Shown here piece by piece: positions 26,043 through 33,900 of a DNA stretch of 38,410 nucleotides (positions are counted from its first letter, which is position 1; each line of letters opens with the position of its first letter). The notes beneath the pieces were generated by a model that saw only the letters and a list, made by a program, of their open reading frames with translations, made no database searches and was not told where the DNA came from. The stretch comes from Bacteroidales bacterium (lineage in GTDB: Bacteria > Bacteroidota > Bacteroidia > Bacteroidales > UBA1715): assembly GCA_017516865.1 (NCBI GenBank), contig JAFXAU010000020.1, positions 121,711-160,120 of the forward strand. The letters run 5' to 3'. The position numbers were made by a program, and so were the translations under genes.

Positions 26043-27662
26043 TTAGTGTTGCCACTTCTTGAAGAAGTCGTTACCCTTGTCGTCAACCAAGATGAAGGCA
26101 GGGAAGTCTTCCACTTCGATTTTCCAGATTGCTTCCATTCCAAGTTCAGGGTATTCAACACATTCAATTGATTTAATGTTGTTTTGTGCCAAAATTGCAG
26201 CAGGGCCACCGATAGAACCAAGATAGAATCCACCGTGTTTCTTGCAGGCGTCGGTAACTGCCTGACTACGGTTACCCTTTGCCAACATAATCATGCTGCC
26301 GCCGTGGTCTTGGAATTCGTCAACATACGGATCCATACGGCCGGCAGTTGTCGGACCCATTGAACCGCACGCCATTCCCGAAGGTGTTTTTGCTGGACCG
26401 GCATAGTAAATTGGGTGGTCTTTAATATATTGTGGCAAATCTTCGCCGGCATCCAAGCGGGCTTTCAGTTTAGCGTGAGCAATATCGCGACCAACTATGA
26501 TTGTTCCGTTCAAACTCAAACGCGTTGAAACAGGATATTTCGACAATTCTTTCAGAATGTCTTTCATTGGCTGGTTCAAGTTGATTTTTACCACGTCGCC
26601 TTCGCCAGCGTTACGAAGTTCTTTTGGTATCAATTCACCTGGATTGTCGTCCATTTTTTCAATCCAGATACCTTGTTCGTTGATTTTACATTTAATGTTA
26701 CGGTCGGCAGAACAGCTTACGCCCAAACCGATTGGACAGCTTGCTCCGTGGCGTGGCAGACGGATAATGCGAACGTCGTGAGCCATATATTTACCGCCGA
26801 ATTGAGCACCAAGACCGATTTTGTGAGCTTCTTCCAGCACTTGTTTTTCCAACTCAACATCGCGGAACGCACGTCCGTATTCGTTTCCTGTGGTTGGCAA
26901 CGTGTCGTAGTAGTGAGTCGAAGCCAATTTCACCGTCAAAAGGTTCTTTTCTGCCGAAGTACCGCCAATTACAAATGCAATGTGGTATGGCGGACAAGCA
27001 GCCGTTCCCAACGTCTTCATTTTTTCAACAAGGAACGGAACCAATGTTCCCGGATTTTGAATGCGGGCTTTGGTTTCCTGATACAGATAAGTCTTGTTGG
27101 CAGAACCGCCACCTTTGGTCACGCACAAAAATTTGTATTCCATACCTTCGGTTGCCTCAATGTCGATTTGAGCGGGAAGGTTACATTTTGTGTTCACTTC
27201 TTCGTACATTGAAAGAGGAGCGTTTTGCGAGTAACGCAGGTTTTCTTCCGTGTAAGTTTTGTACACGCCGAGCGAAAGAGCTTCCTCGTCGCAGAATCCA
27301 GTCCATACTTGCTGACCTTTTTCACCGTGGATGATAGCCGTTCCCGTATCCTGACACAAAGGCAGTTTGCCTTTCGAAGCCACGTCGGCGTTGCGAAGGA
27401 ATGTAAGGGCGACATATTTGTCGTTGTCGCTTGCCTCGGGGTCAGAGAGGATTTTTGCCACTTGTTCGTTGTGAGAACGACGCAACAAAAACGATACGTC
27501 GCGGAAAGCGGCGTTTGCCATAGCCGTCAGACCTTCTTTTTCGATTTTAAGGATTTTGTGACCTTCGAATTCGCTAACCGAAACGTAATCCTTTGTCAGT
27601 AAATAATATTCCGTCTTGTCTTCACCAAGAGGGAACATAGGTTGATAATGAAATTCTGCCAT
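26043..27662 (-). CDS. fumA: Class I fumarate hydratase (iron-sulfur)
   Basis: The 539-residue protein is a full-length, single-chain class I fumarase, which interconverts fumarate and malate. Cys103 (LCQDTGTAI), Cys223 (TAACPPYH) and Cys317 (GVSCSADRN) have the spacing of the three 4Fe-4S ligands of Escherichia coli FumA. The C-terminal domain shows [20 protein letters not shown] and the [12 protein letters not shown] segment that marks the beta-like half. The fourth iron position is open for substrate, which makes the enzyme oxygen-sensitive, in line with an anaerobe. The lipoprotein gene upstream ends 14 bases before its ATG. Confidence 0.96.
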   Translation of the reverse strand: MAEFHYQPMFPLGEDKTEYYLLTKDYVSVSEFEGHKILKIEKEGLTAMANAAFRDVSFLLRRSHNEQVAKILSDPEASDNDKYVALTFLRNADVASKGKLPLCQDTGTAIIHGEKGQQVWTGFCDEEALSLGVYKTYTEENLRYSQNAPLSMYEEVNTKCNLPAQIDIEATEGMEYKFLCVTKGGGSANKTYLYQETKARIQNPGTLVPFLVEKMKTLGTAACPPYHIAFVIGGTSAEKNLLTVKLASTHYYDTLPTTGNEYGRAFRDVELEKQVLEEAHKIGLGAQFGGKYMAHDVRIIRLPRHGASCPIGLGVSCSADRNIKCKINEQGIWIEKMDDNPGELIPKELRNAGEGDVVKINLNQPMKDILKELSKYPVSTRLSLNGTIIVGRDIAHAKLKARLDAGEDLPQYIKDHPIYYAGPAKTPSGMACGSMGPTTAGRMDPYVDEFQDHGGSMIMLAKGNRSQAVTDACKKHGGFYLGSIGGPAAILAQNNIKSIECVEYPELGMEAIWKIEVEDFPAFILVDDKGNDFFKKWQH

Positions 27663-27676
27663 ATTTTATAAGTAAA

Positions 27677-28495
27677 TTATTTTGTTTTTGTATTGAAGAT
27701 GAGACAAGCACCAATAGAGAAGTGCATTAGTGTTGATTTTGTGTACATAGAGTTTGGAATCTCGTCGCTCAAGTCTTGGAGCGATTTTGATTCAAACGGG
27801 AATGAGCAACCTGCTTTTGCCGTGATTTTGAAATGGTCGTAACCTGCACGGAGGAACAGCAGCGGTTCGATGTGGAACATTGTAAAATTGCTTTCACCCT
27901 CTGCATTGTTTGTCGGATCGGCAGCGTCGATGGTTTCCCAGTTGAATTTGTGGAATGTAGGTGCCAGACGGAGAGCCAGACCGAAATCGCAGAATTTCGA
28001 TGAAAATCCTGTGTTCAACTGACCAAAGACCATTGCATATTTTGTATCGTATTTTTCGAGAACGTTCGTGTGATAATCATTTTCGTCGTTGGCATGGCAA
28101 AAGCCGAAACCGCCGAATGCTTCCATCTTAAAATGATCTTTGTTGAACATATTGTAATAGCCGACTCCAAGTTCATAATGACGATTGTTGAATTTGCCCC
28201 AGTTTGTGAGGTCGAGTACGGTTGAATCCTCTTCCTTGCTGGTGTAGATATCGTATGCGTTGGTGAAATTCCCGTACGAAAAATTTGTCTGTGCCATTGC
28301 TGCCAAATGGTCGGTGAAAGCATAATCAACGCCTAATTGCAGCGCATTTGTTGTAAGCGACAGTTCACCTTGAATTTCTCCCTGCTCCGAAAGAAGCGGT
28401 GTGTTTACCATGCTCGGAATGTACATTGACGAACAACTTGAAAAAATGTATGCTGTGATACATCCTAATAAAATTGTGAAAATGTTTTTTCTCAT
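27677..28495 (-). CDS. Outer-membrane beta-barrel-like lipoprotein of unknown function
   Basis: The 272-residue protein has a lipoprotein signal (MRKNIFTILLGCITAYIFSSC) followed by SSMYIPSMVNTPLLSEQGEIQGEL, a start seen in many Bacteroidota proteins of this kind. The rest alternates short amphipathic strands (GVDYAFTDHLAAMAQ, ELGVGYYNMF, AFGGFGFCHA, FLRAGYDHFKITAKAG), as expected of a small beta-barrel, and ends in a strand (FSIGACLIFN). The ATG at 28495 is preferred; a TTG 13 codons upstream would put extra residues before the signal peptide. It lies 14 bases upstream of the fumarase gene and may share its transcript. Confidence 0.8.
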   Translation of the reverse strand: MRKNIFTILLGCITAYIFSSCSSMYIPSMVNTPLLSEQGEIQGELSLTTNALQLGVDYAFTDHLAAMAQTNFSYGNFTNAYDIYTSKEEDSTVLDLTNWGKFNNRHYELGVGYYNMFNKDHFKMEAFGGFGFCHANDENDYHTNVLEKYDTKYAMVFGQLNTGFSSKFCDFGLALRLAPTFHKFNWETIDAADPTNNAEGESNFTMFHIEPLLFLRAGYDHFKITAKAGCSFPFESKSLQDLSDEIPNSMYTKSTLMHFSIGACLIFNTKTK

Positions 28496-28732
28496 GACAC
28501 AATATTTTTGATGAAAAACTTTGTTTAACGTCAAACAGACCTAAACTTTTTTGTAAAAGTACATAAAAAAACAAAATCATGCACTTGAACTTTGTAAAAA
28601 CTTCGAGATTGTTCTCATTGGTTGTAAAGCGTTGGTAGAAATTTTCAAAATAGAAAATGCACTACATGCACTTTTTGTGTGCTGTCGGCGTGAAAAAAAC
28701 GTGTGATAATGAATTGTTAGGATAAATCTTTC

Positions 28733-28740
28733 TATCTTTG
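28733..28740 (+). promoter_or_regulatory. Shared promoter block, copy 1 (TATCTTTG, then AACTCCAAA)
   Basis: TATCTTTG matches TAnnTTTG and is followed by AACTCCAAAC. The same block, including the bases after the -7 box, occurs at 30985, 32361 (degenerate) and 33875, each time ahead of an accessory gene or its remnant. The TTG start of the next gene lies 20 bases downstream. Confidence 0.65.
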
Positions 28741-28760
28741 AACTCCAAACAATTTTGATT

Positions 28761-29603
28761 TTGAAACTTTTCCGTTACATAGTGCCGATTGTTTTTTTGT
28801 TCTGCTCGGTTGCGGGAACAGCGCAGGTTGACACAAGCAAAATTCTCAAGATAGGATACGAATCTTGTGCAGTAATAAAATGTGCTGAAGATTCATTATA
28901 TTCAATAACTGATTTGTTTTATACGTACTACGACACTGTGGAAAACAAATGCTTGCGCGTTAGAAGTCAGGATGCCGTGAATAGAATTGTAGGAATTCAA
29001 TGGTACGATGAAAACAACATAAAACCTGTAACGGGCAAAATACGTTGTAAGCTATTGCCGAATGGAGTAATCACACCGTTGGGGTATTATGAAATGGTGG
29101 AAAAAGATTCCGTTCAATGGACATACAATTATGTTTGGAATACAAATGACTCGTCATTTGTGAAAACTGATTCTGTCGGACGAAAATATGTTAAATATTT
29201 TGACAGACAATATGGTGAGTACAGAGGTGGAAATTATGTTTTGTTGTCGGAGTACGAGAAAGTATATAAAAGAGAGGAAGATGCCCGCAAACAATATGAG
29301 GAGGCAAAAAAAAATTGGACGAAATGTCGTGCAGTGATAGAGGTTGATGAGAATTTTTACAGACAAGCAATTGGTTATTATTTTGAGGGACTTAAAGTTG
29401 ACAAATGTTGGGTTACACCTGAATTCTACGAAAGAGTGACGCATGTACGGTTGCCCCACCAGTTCACTCGTCCCAAAACAGATGAGAATATCTATGCATT
29501 GGGGCTTCCAAAACAGCAGAATTGGTTCGATTCCTCCGATGAACGACAAGGAATTTCATACAACTACGAAGCCGATGGTTTCAACACATTGAAAGAGTGG
29601 TGA
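28761..29603 (+). CDS. Exported protein of the KLFRYIVP family, member 1
   Basis: The 280-residue protein has a Sec signal peptide (KLFRYIVPIVFLFCSVAGTA) that is nearly identical to those of three other genes in this window. The start is taken as TTG at 28761 because the homologous gene at 37023 has ATG at the same position. The body has no recognised domain. IVGIQWYDENN resembles the SIQGIQWEG segment of the MORN-like domain in the two distal paralogues. A charged helix (YKREEDARKQYEEAKKNW) lies in the middle. The last codons (EADGFNTLKEW) reappear in the remnant at 32389-32492. Function unknown; location periplasm or outer membrane. Confidence 0.75.
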   Translation: MKLFRYIVPIVFLFCSVAGTAQVDTSKILKIGYESCAVIKCAEDSLYSITDLFYTYYDTVENKCLRVRSQDAVNRIVGIQWYDENNIKPVTGKIRCKLLPNGVITPLGYYEMVEKDSVQWTYNYVWNTNDSSFVKTDSVGRKYVKYFDRQYGEYRGGNYVLLSEYEKVYKREEDARKQYEEAKKNWTKCRAVIEVDENFYRQAIGYYFEGLKVDKCWVTPEFYERVTHVRLPHQFTRPKTDENIYALGLPKQQNWFDSSDERQGISYNYEADGFNTLKEW

Positions 29604-29648
29604 TTCTTCGATGAAAAATGGTGACACAGGTCGCGATTGTCCTGCCCT

Positions 29649-29685
29649 GTCATGTCGAACGGAGCGAAGCGGAGAGAGACATCTC
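29649..29685 (+). repeat. Dispersed intergenic repeat, copy 1 (GTCATGTCGAACGGAGCGAA...)
   Basis: About 37 bases starting GTCATGTCGA and ending GGAGAGAGACATCTC match the copy at 33803-33839 at all but a few positions. It lies between the KLFRYIVP member 1 gene and the AAA ATPase gene. Similar GTCATTTCGAGCGAAGCGAG repeats are, from memory, common between genes in Bacteroidota. Confidence 0.8.
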
Positions 29686-29697
29686 ATCACAAAAGAA

Positions 29698-29766
29698 TAC
29701 AAAACTTTAGATTTATACTATACAAAACTTTAGATTTTCACCATATAAAACTTTAGATTTTTGCTA
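29698..29766 (+). repeat. Three 23-bp tandem repeats upstream of the AAA ATPase gene
   Basis: Three direct copies (29698-29720, 29721-29743, 29744-29766) share the core AAAACTTTAGATTT; the outer positions vary. The third copy runs into the -7 box TATATTTG at 29765-29772. The array fits a cooperative operator that covers the promoter; the binding protein is unknown and may be the ATPase itself. Confidence 0.9.
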
Positions 29767-29772
29767 TATTTG
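29765..29772 (+). promoter_or_regulatory. -7 promoter box of the AAA ATPase gene
   Basis: TATATTTG matches TAnnTTTG and overlaps the end of the third tandem repeat by two bases. The ATG is 27 bases downstream. Confidence 0.6.
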
Positions 29773-29799
29773 CATCAAAATGGTAAAAAACGAATTGAT

Positions 29800-30978
29800 A
29801 TGTTGATACAGAGAACTGCACGCGAAGCTTTGTTGAGACTTGCATCTCAATTTCCTGTTGTTGGGCTGACTGGACCTCGCCAAAGCGGAAAGTCAACGTT
29901 GGCAAAGATGACGTTTCCCGAAAAGAAATATTTCACGTTCGATGACAAAAGTCTTCGTGAACTTGCGGCGTCGAACCCAAAGGATTTCTTGTTGTCGTTT
30001 CCCGACGGGGCGATTATAGACGAGGCACAGAAAGTCCCCGAAATTTTTGATGCGGTGAAATACTATGTTGACAATAGGAATACCGCTCCTGGGACATTTA
30101 TTCTCACAGGTTCCAGCCAGTTTAAGTTGAAGGAAAATATGACAGATTCCTTGGCGGGACGTGTGGCGTTTCTTAAACTGTTGCCGCTTTCCATTGCGGA
30201 ACTGAACACTACGGCAGAACAGTTTGAAACACCATACGACATGATTGTCAAAGGATTTTATCCGCCGTTGCACGATACGCAGAAACATTTTTTCAAGGAA
30301 GATTGGTTCGAAAGTTATATCGACACCTATTTGGACTACGATGTGAAGGATTTGATAAACGCAAGCAATCTTTCCCTGTTCAGACGGTTTATTCAGATTT
30401 GTGCCACTTATAGCGGACAAATGGTCTCGATGGATAGCATTTCAAAAAATCTGGGAATTTCGGCACCGACGGTAAAAAAATGGCTTTCAATCTTGGAGTC
30501 GTCATATATAATTCACTTTTTGGAACCCGACACGAACAATCTTGGGAAGGCGGTTGTAAAAACTCCGAAACTGTATTTTGTTGATACTGGCTTGTTGTGT
30601 CATTTGTTGCGGATAGAAACAATCGCCGATTTGAATTTAAATCTCAATAAGGGCGCCATTGTTGAAACATTTGCCGTTTCGGAATTGTTGAAGACCAGAT
30701 TGAACAAGGCGAAAAAGGCAAACTTGACCTATTTCCGTGACAACAAAGGATTTGAGGTTGACATTATTGCCGACTGGAAACATACATTTGCCGTTGAGAT
30801 AAAGAGTTCGAGCGATGCGGAGAAGAAGCTGTCAGCAAACGTCAGAAAATACATAGATTTGCGTTCCGACGTGCAATGCGACGGTACTGTATTGTATTTA
30901 GGCGATTTTACATGTAGAATCAACAATGTTAATTATGTGAGTTGGAAAGACTGGGGAAATTTTTTTGAGAACGTGTAA
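29800..30978 (+). CDS. AAA ATPase with DUF4143 domain
   Basis: The 392-residue protein has a P-loop GPRQSGKS (25-32), Walker B IIDEAQ (72-77) and a sensor TGSSQFKL. A predicted winged helix follows (LGISAPTVKKWLSILESSYI, about 218-237). The C-terminal DUF4143 region has the nuclease-like pattern FEVDII (318-323) and VEIKSS (332-337), as in PD-(D/E)xK folds. These proteins are abundant in Bacteroidales and other hosts, often in variable regions, and their function is not known; DNA binding is likely. The ATG at 29800 is chosen because the TTG at 29761 lies within the promoter. Three tandem repeats precede it. Confidence 0.9.
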   Translation: MLIQRTAREALLRLASQFPVVGLTGPRQSGKSTLAKMTFPEKKYFTFDDKSLRELAASNPKDFLLSFPDGAIIDEAQKVPEIFDAVKYYVDNRNTAPGTFILTGSSQFKLKENMTDSLAGRVAFLKLLPLSIAELNTTAEQFETPYDMIVKGFYPPLHDTQKHFFKEDWFESYIDTYLDYDVKDLINASNLSLFRRFIQICATYSGQMVSMDSISKNLGISAPTVKKWLSILESSYIIHFLEPDTNNLGKAVVKTPKLYFVDTGLLCHLLRIETIADLNLNLNKGAIVETFAVSELLKTRLNKAKKANLTYFRDNKGFEVDIIADWKHTFAVEIKSSSDAEKKLSANVRKYIDLRSDVQCDGTVLYLGDFTCRINNVNYVSWKDWGNFFENV

Positions 30979-30984
30979 TTTTTC

Positions 30985-30992
30985 TATCTTTG
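30985..30992 (+). promoter_or_regulatory. Shared promoter block, copy 2 (TATCTTTG, then AACTCTAAA)
   Basis: TATCTTTG with the same following bases AACTCTAAA as the copies at 28733 and 33875. It lies 6 bases after the ATPase stop and 29 bases before the ATG at 31022. Confidence 0.65.
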
Positions 30993-31021
30993 AACTCTAA
31001 AAAGAATTTTATGATACAGAG

Positions 31022-32320
31022 ATGAAATGGTTCCATACCATAGTGTTAAATCTTTTGTTATTGGTGACTTTTTTTCAAGGCTACGCCTATGCCCCATATT
31101 ATCTGAAACATTATCAAGATATAGATCCTGAATATGCAGATTCAGTATTGGTTGTTGATTTTATCGAGTTGAAGCACTTGGGGGCGAAAGAGTATTTCCA
31201 AAAATACGAGTGGGATATGTCAATACTGAAAGAGCAAAAGGTTTTAAGCGTTGAATTTTATTATGGCGATTCTTTAGAGGGACTTCCCGAAATATTTCCA
31301 AATCTCAATGCTCTTATTATTACAAATGGAATCTGGTTTAATGGCATTGAGAAATTTCGTGAATTGAAATATATACTAATCGACGATTTTCATAATTGTT
31401 GGCAGAAATATCTGCCTATAGATTTAACTTCGGTATGTCAATGTAAAAATCTTGAAGTACTATATGTTCGTTCTAAAGCGCATAAGATTATCCCGTCAGA
31501 GATTGTTAAACTAAAAAAATTAAAACGTCTTTTGATTCCTGCAACTTTTTATAAGATGTCGGGATGGGAATATTTGTTGCAACGAAAAGACTGGGAAGAC
31601 ATACTCGATAATGGGCTTTATCAATATGCTGATCTTCGTGATGTTTTTGAGGTGTTTATGTTATACAAGTTAGGCGGTTTTCCCTATGACTATTACAAGT
31701 CTCACTTAGGCAAAAACTATTATGGTGATTATTTTGATTATGATTTTAAGTTTGGCGAAGATTCAAGTTTTATTTGCAAAGCAAATGTAAACTCTAAATA
31801 CGTAAAAGATTTTCCGAAAAGCGCAGAAGGTTCTGTAAGTGGAAAATATAAAAACGGGAAACGGTGTGGAATATGGGAATATAAGATTGAAGGAAAAGAC
31901 CGCTATATGACAATTGATTATGATAAAATGATTGTTCATGGTAAGCACTGGGGCTTTATAGATGAGAAGACTGGAGAATTATATGATATATACCAGGGGG
32001 CGAAAACTCGGATTGCGTATGTTATAACGCGTGGGGAAAGTTTAACCATTGATTTGTTTTATTTTGATAAAGCGGTAAAGGCTCAGATTACTGTTAATGG
32101 CAGTTATACAGATGTAACGGTAACTGATGCTGACGAGCATTATGAGACATATTATACTATGGAGAATGGACACATTTATCGAAGAAAATGCAGTCTTGCA
32201 GATTATAGACACGTGAATTCATGGGGTGAGGAGGAAAAGATAGAAAAGGATACATTCTTGGATACGATATTAATTAGTGTAAATAAAATAATTGAGAGTT
32301 ATGGCCACAATGACAGATAA
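31022..32320 (+). CDS. Exported protein with leucine-rich-repeat-like and MORN-like parts
   Basis: The 432-residue protein has a signal peptide (MKWFHTIVLNLLLLVTFFQGYAYA). Residues about 75-180 contain spaced leucine and isoleucine patterns (LEGLPEIFPNLNALIITNG, LEVLYVRSKAHKIIPSEIVKLKKLKRLLI) that look like a short leucine-rich-repeat arc. Further on, GSVSGKYKNGKRCGIWEYKI resembles a MORN/YwqK repeat, which links it to the neighbouring genes. The C-terminal part (VTVTDADEHYETYYTMENGHIY) is unrecognised. The gene is driven by the shared promoter block but does not have the KLFRYIVP signal peptide. Function unknown. Confidence 0.75.
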   Translation: MKWFHTIVLNLLLLVTFFQGYAYAPYYLKHYQDIDPEYADSVLVVDFIELKHLGAKEYFQKYEWDMSILKEQKVLSVEFYYGDSLEGLPEIFPNLNALIITNGIWFNGIEKFRELKYILIDDFHNCWQKYLPIDLTSVCQCKNLEVLYVRSKAHKIIPSEIVKLKKLKRLLIPATFYKMSGWEYLLQRKDWEDILDNGLYQYADLRDVFEVFMLYKLGGFPYDYYKSHLGKNYYGDYFDYDFKFGEDSSFICKANVNSKYVKDFPKSAEGSVSGKYKNGKRCGIWEYKIEGKDRYMTIDYDKMIVHGKHWGFIDEKTGELYDIYQGAKTRIAYVITRGESLTIDLFYFDKAVKAQITVNGSYTDVTVTDADEHYETYYTMENGHIYRRKCSLADYRHVNSWGEEEKIEKDTFLDTILISVNKIIESYGHNDR

Positions 32321-32360
32321 CAATTGTAATATAGATGTAGGAATTATTCAGAAAAATTTC

Positions 32361-32368
32361 AATCTTTG
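32361..32368 (+). promoter_or_regulatory. Degenerate shared promoter block, copy 3 (AATCTTTG)
   Basis: The block TTTCAATCTTTGAACTCTAAA matches the other copies except that the conserved first T of the -7 box is A. It precedes the remnant at 32389, so loss of promoter function together with the gene body is likely. Confidence 0.55.
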
Positions 32369-32388
32369 AACTCTAAACATTTTTGATT

Positions 32389-32492
32389 TTGAAACTTTGT
32401 CGTTCCATAGTGCCGATTCTCTTTCTGTTCTGCTCGGTTGCGGGCAAGGCAACCACGAAGCCGACGGTTTCAAAACGTTGAAAGAGTGCTAA
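32389..32492 (+). pseudogene. Remnant of a KLFRYIVP-family gene with internal deletion
   Basis: The first 20-odd codons (TTG start; KLCRSIVPILFLFCSVAG) align with the signal peptide of the other family members. Then, in another frame, come EADGFKTLKEC and a stop, which match the last codons of the gene at 28761-29603 (EADGFNTLKEW). Thus the middle of a gene, about 750 bases if it resembled that one, has been lost and the two ends are joined out of frame. The promoter box in front is also damaged. Confidence 0.85.
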
Positions 32493-32501
32493 CGCCGTAA
32501 C

Positions 32502-33680
32502 TCAGTAGTCAATGTCCGTTTCGAAATATTCCCTTAAGGGTGGGTATATCTTATATTTGTTGGTCGGCTCAAGCACGTATTTCCCCGTCAAGTCCATTAT
32601 GCCATAATAAAACATGCTATCTTCGACAATAATGTAGTTCCCCACAATAGTGGGAAGGGACAAAATTTGAGGTTTCAATACCCAGTTTCCTGTTCGATCT
32701 ATGATTCCCCATTTGCCGTCAATTTTTGCACAAGCAAGATTATTTTTTGTAAAATTAGTTATTTCATCGAATTGAGGTTCAATGACCATGTCCTCAATCG
32801 TGTTGATAGCTCCATATTTATTGTCAATCCGTACCCATGCAAGACCGTTGTCGGCAAAATCAATAGCATCGTCAAATTGTGGTTGTATCACTATTTTTCC
32901 TGTTTTGTCTATATATCCGTATTTGTCATTTTCTAAGACTTTAGCCCTTCCGTTTGAAAAGTTTCCAACCCAATCATAATCAGGTTTTATGACAAGTTTC
33001 CCTTTTTTGTTTATATACCCATATTTATGTTTTATTCTAACGGCAGCTAAACCTTCTGAAAAATCACCCAAGTGTTGATATTTTGAGTTAGGTTTTATTA
33101 CGATAGTTCCTGTTGAATCCGCATAACCATATTTCAATTTTTGACTAATTACGGTCAAACCTTCCGAAAAAAATGTCATCACGGTAAATGATGTTATCGT
33201 TGTGATTTTTCCTGTGCGTTCATCAACAAATACCGTTGTGTCGGAGTTCCAGTCCTTGTTTAGTACGTGTATGCCATCAAACTTTTGCAACGGTACAGAC
33301 ATGAGGTTAACATATTGTGGTTCGATGACCATTTTCCCCGTTTTGTCTATAAAACCATATTTGCCATTTATTTCGATGGCTGCCAGTCCGTTTTCGAAAT
33401 GAAAATCTTCAGCCCAATCAAATTGTGGTTCAAAGACTCTTTTTCCCGTTTTGTCAATATAACCATATTTGTCTTTGATTCTAACCACAGCAAGGCCGTT
33501 TGCCGAGAATGGTTTTGCGTAATCGAATTGTGGTTCAATAAGATATTCACCATTAGTTTTTATATATCCATAATAGCCGTAACAATTCTCCACCTGAAAA
33601 ATCACGCTGTCGCTTGGCGAAGCCCATGCGGCAAGGTTGGCAAGGAGGCAGACGAAGAAAATGAAATGTTTCGAAGTCAT
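32502..33680 (-). CDS. Secreted WG-repeat protein
   Basis: The 392-residue protein has a signal peptide (cleavage after LAAWA) and about ten WG (KWG) repeats of 30-40 residues with the pattern YGYIDKTGKxVIxPQFD. The fourth repeat is degenerate. Cysteines are few, and no other domain is seen. WG-repeat proteins are common in Bacteroidota and Firmicutes and are thought to form beta-propeller or solenoid scaffolds; the partner is not known. It is on the minus strand among plus-strand genes and shares repeat type with the WG block of the protein at 33901. No clear promoter box was found upstream of 33680. Confidence 0.88.
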   Translation of the reverse strand: MTSKHFIFFVCLLANLAAWASPSDSVIFQVENCYGYYGYIKTNGEYLIEPQFDYAKPFSANGLAVVRIKDKYGYIDKTGKRVFEPQFDWAEDFHFENGLAAIEINGKYGFIDKTGKMVIEPQYVNLMSVPLQKFDGIHVLNKDWNSDTTVFVDERTGKITTITSFTVMTFFSEGLTVISQKLKYGYADSTGTIVIKPNSKYQHLGDFSEGLAAVRIKHKYGYINKKGKLVIKPDYDWVGNFSNGRAKVLENDKYGYIDKTGKIVIQPQFDDAIDFADNGLAWVRIDNKYGAINTIEDMVIEPQFDEITNFTKNNLACAKIDGKWGIIDRTGNWVLKPQILSLPTIVGNYIIVEDSMFYYGIMDLTGKYVLEPTNKYKIYPPLREYFETDIDY

Positions 33681-33743
33681 AATTACCCAAAGAAATGTTT
33701 TGGTAAAGATAGGGATTTAACTATGAATTATGGATTTTAGAAT

Positions 33744-33839
33744 GAGATTTCTCGCTTCGCTCGAAATGACGTGCTTTCTCCTTTTGTCCCCCACCAATGC
33801 ACCGTCATGTCGAGCGAAGTGAAGCGGAGAGAGACATCA
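33744..33839. repeat. Inverted pair of dispersed intergenic repeats
   Basis: The left copy (33744-33771) reads, on the minus strand, CGTCATTTCGAGCGAAGCGA and on to AATCTC. The right copy (33803-33839) reads CGTCATGTCGAGCGAAGTGA and on to GACATC on the plus strand. The pair faces each other across 31 bases and could fold into a long hairpin between the divergent genes at 33680 and 33901. The right copy is nearly identical to the one at 29649. Confidence 0.8.
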
Positions 33840-33874
33840 CAACACAGAAAATTATACAATCTTCAAATTTTTCC

Positions 33875-33882
33875 TATCTTTG
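33875..33882 (+). promoter_or_regulatory. Shared promoter block, copy 4 (TATCTTTG, then AACTCTAAA)
   Basis: TATCTTTG with the same downstream bases AACTCTAAA as copies 1 and 2, 18 bases before the TTG start at 33901. It probably drives the three tandem family genes to the end of the window. Confidence 0.65.
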
Positions 33883-33900
33883 AACTCTAAAACATTCATT

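Noticed and set aside
26673..27212. 179-codon open frame on the plus strand inside the fumarase gene
   Set aside because: Fumarase on the minus strand has all its cluster cysteines and full length; the antisense frame has no start context or known motif.
29698..29766. Three-unit repeat considered as a CRISPR array
   Set aside because: The units are head to tail with no unique spacers, 23 bases in period, and no cas genes are nearby.
33880..33900. Earlier TTG start for KLFRYIVP member 2
   Set aside because: The upstream TTG is part of the -7 promoter box itself, and the paralogue at 37023 begins at the position equivalent to 33901.
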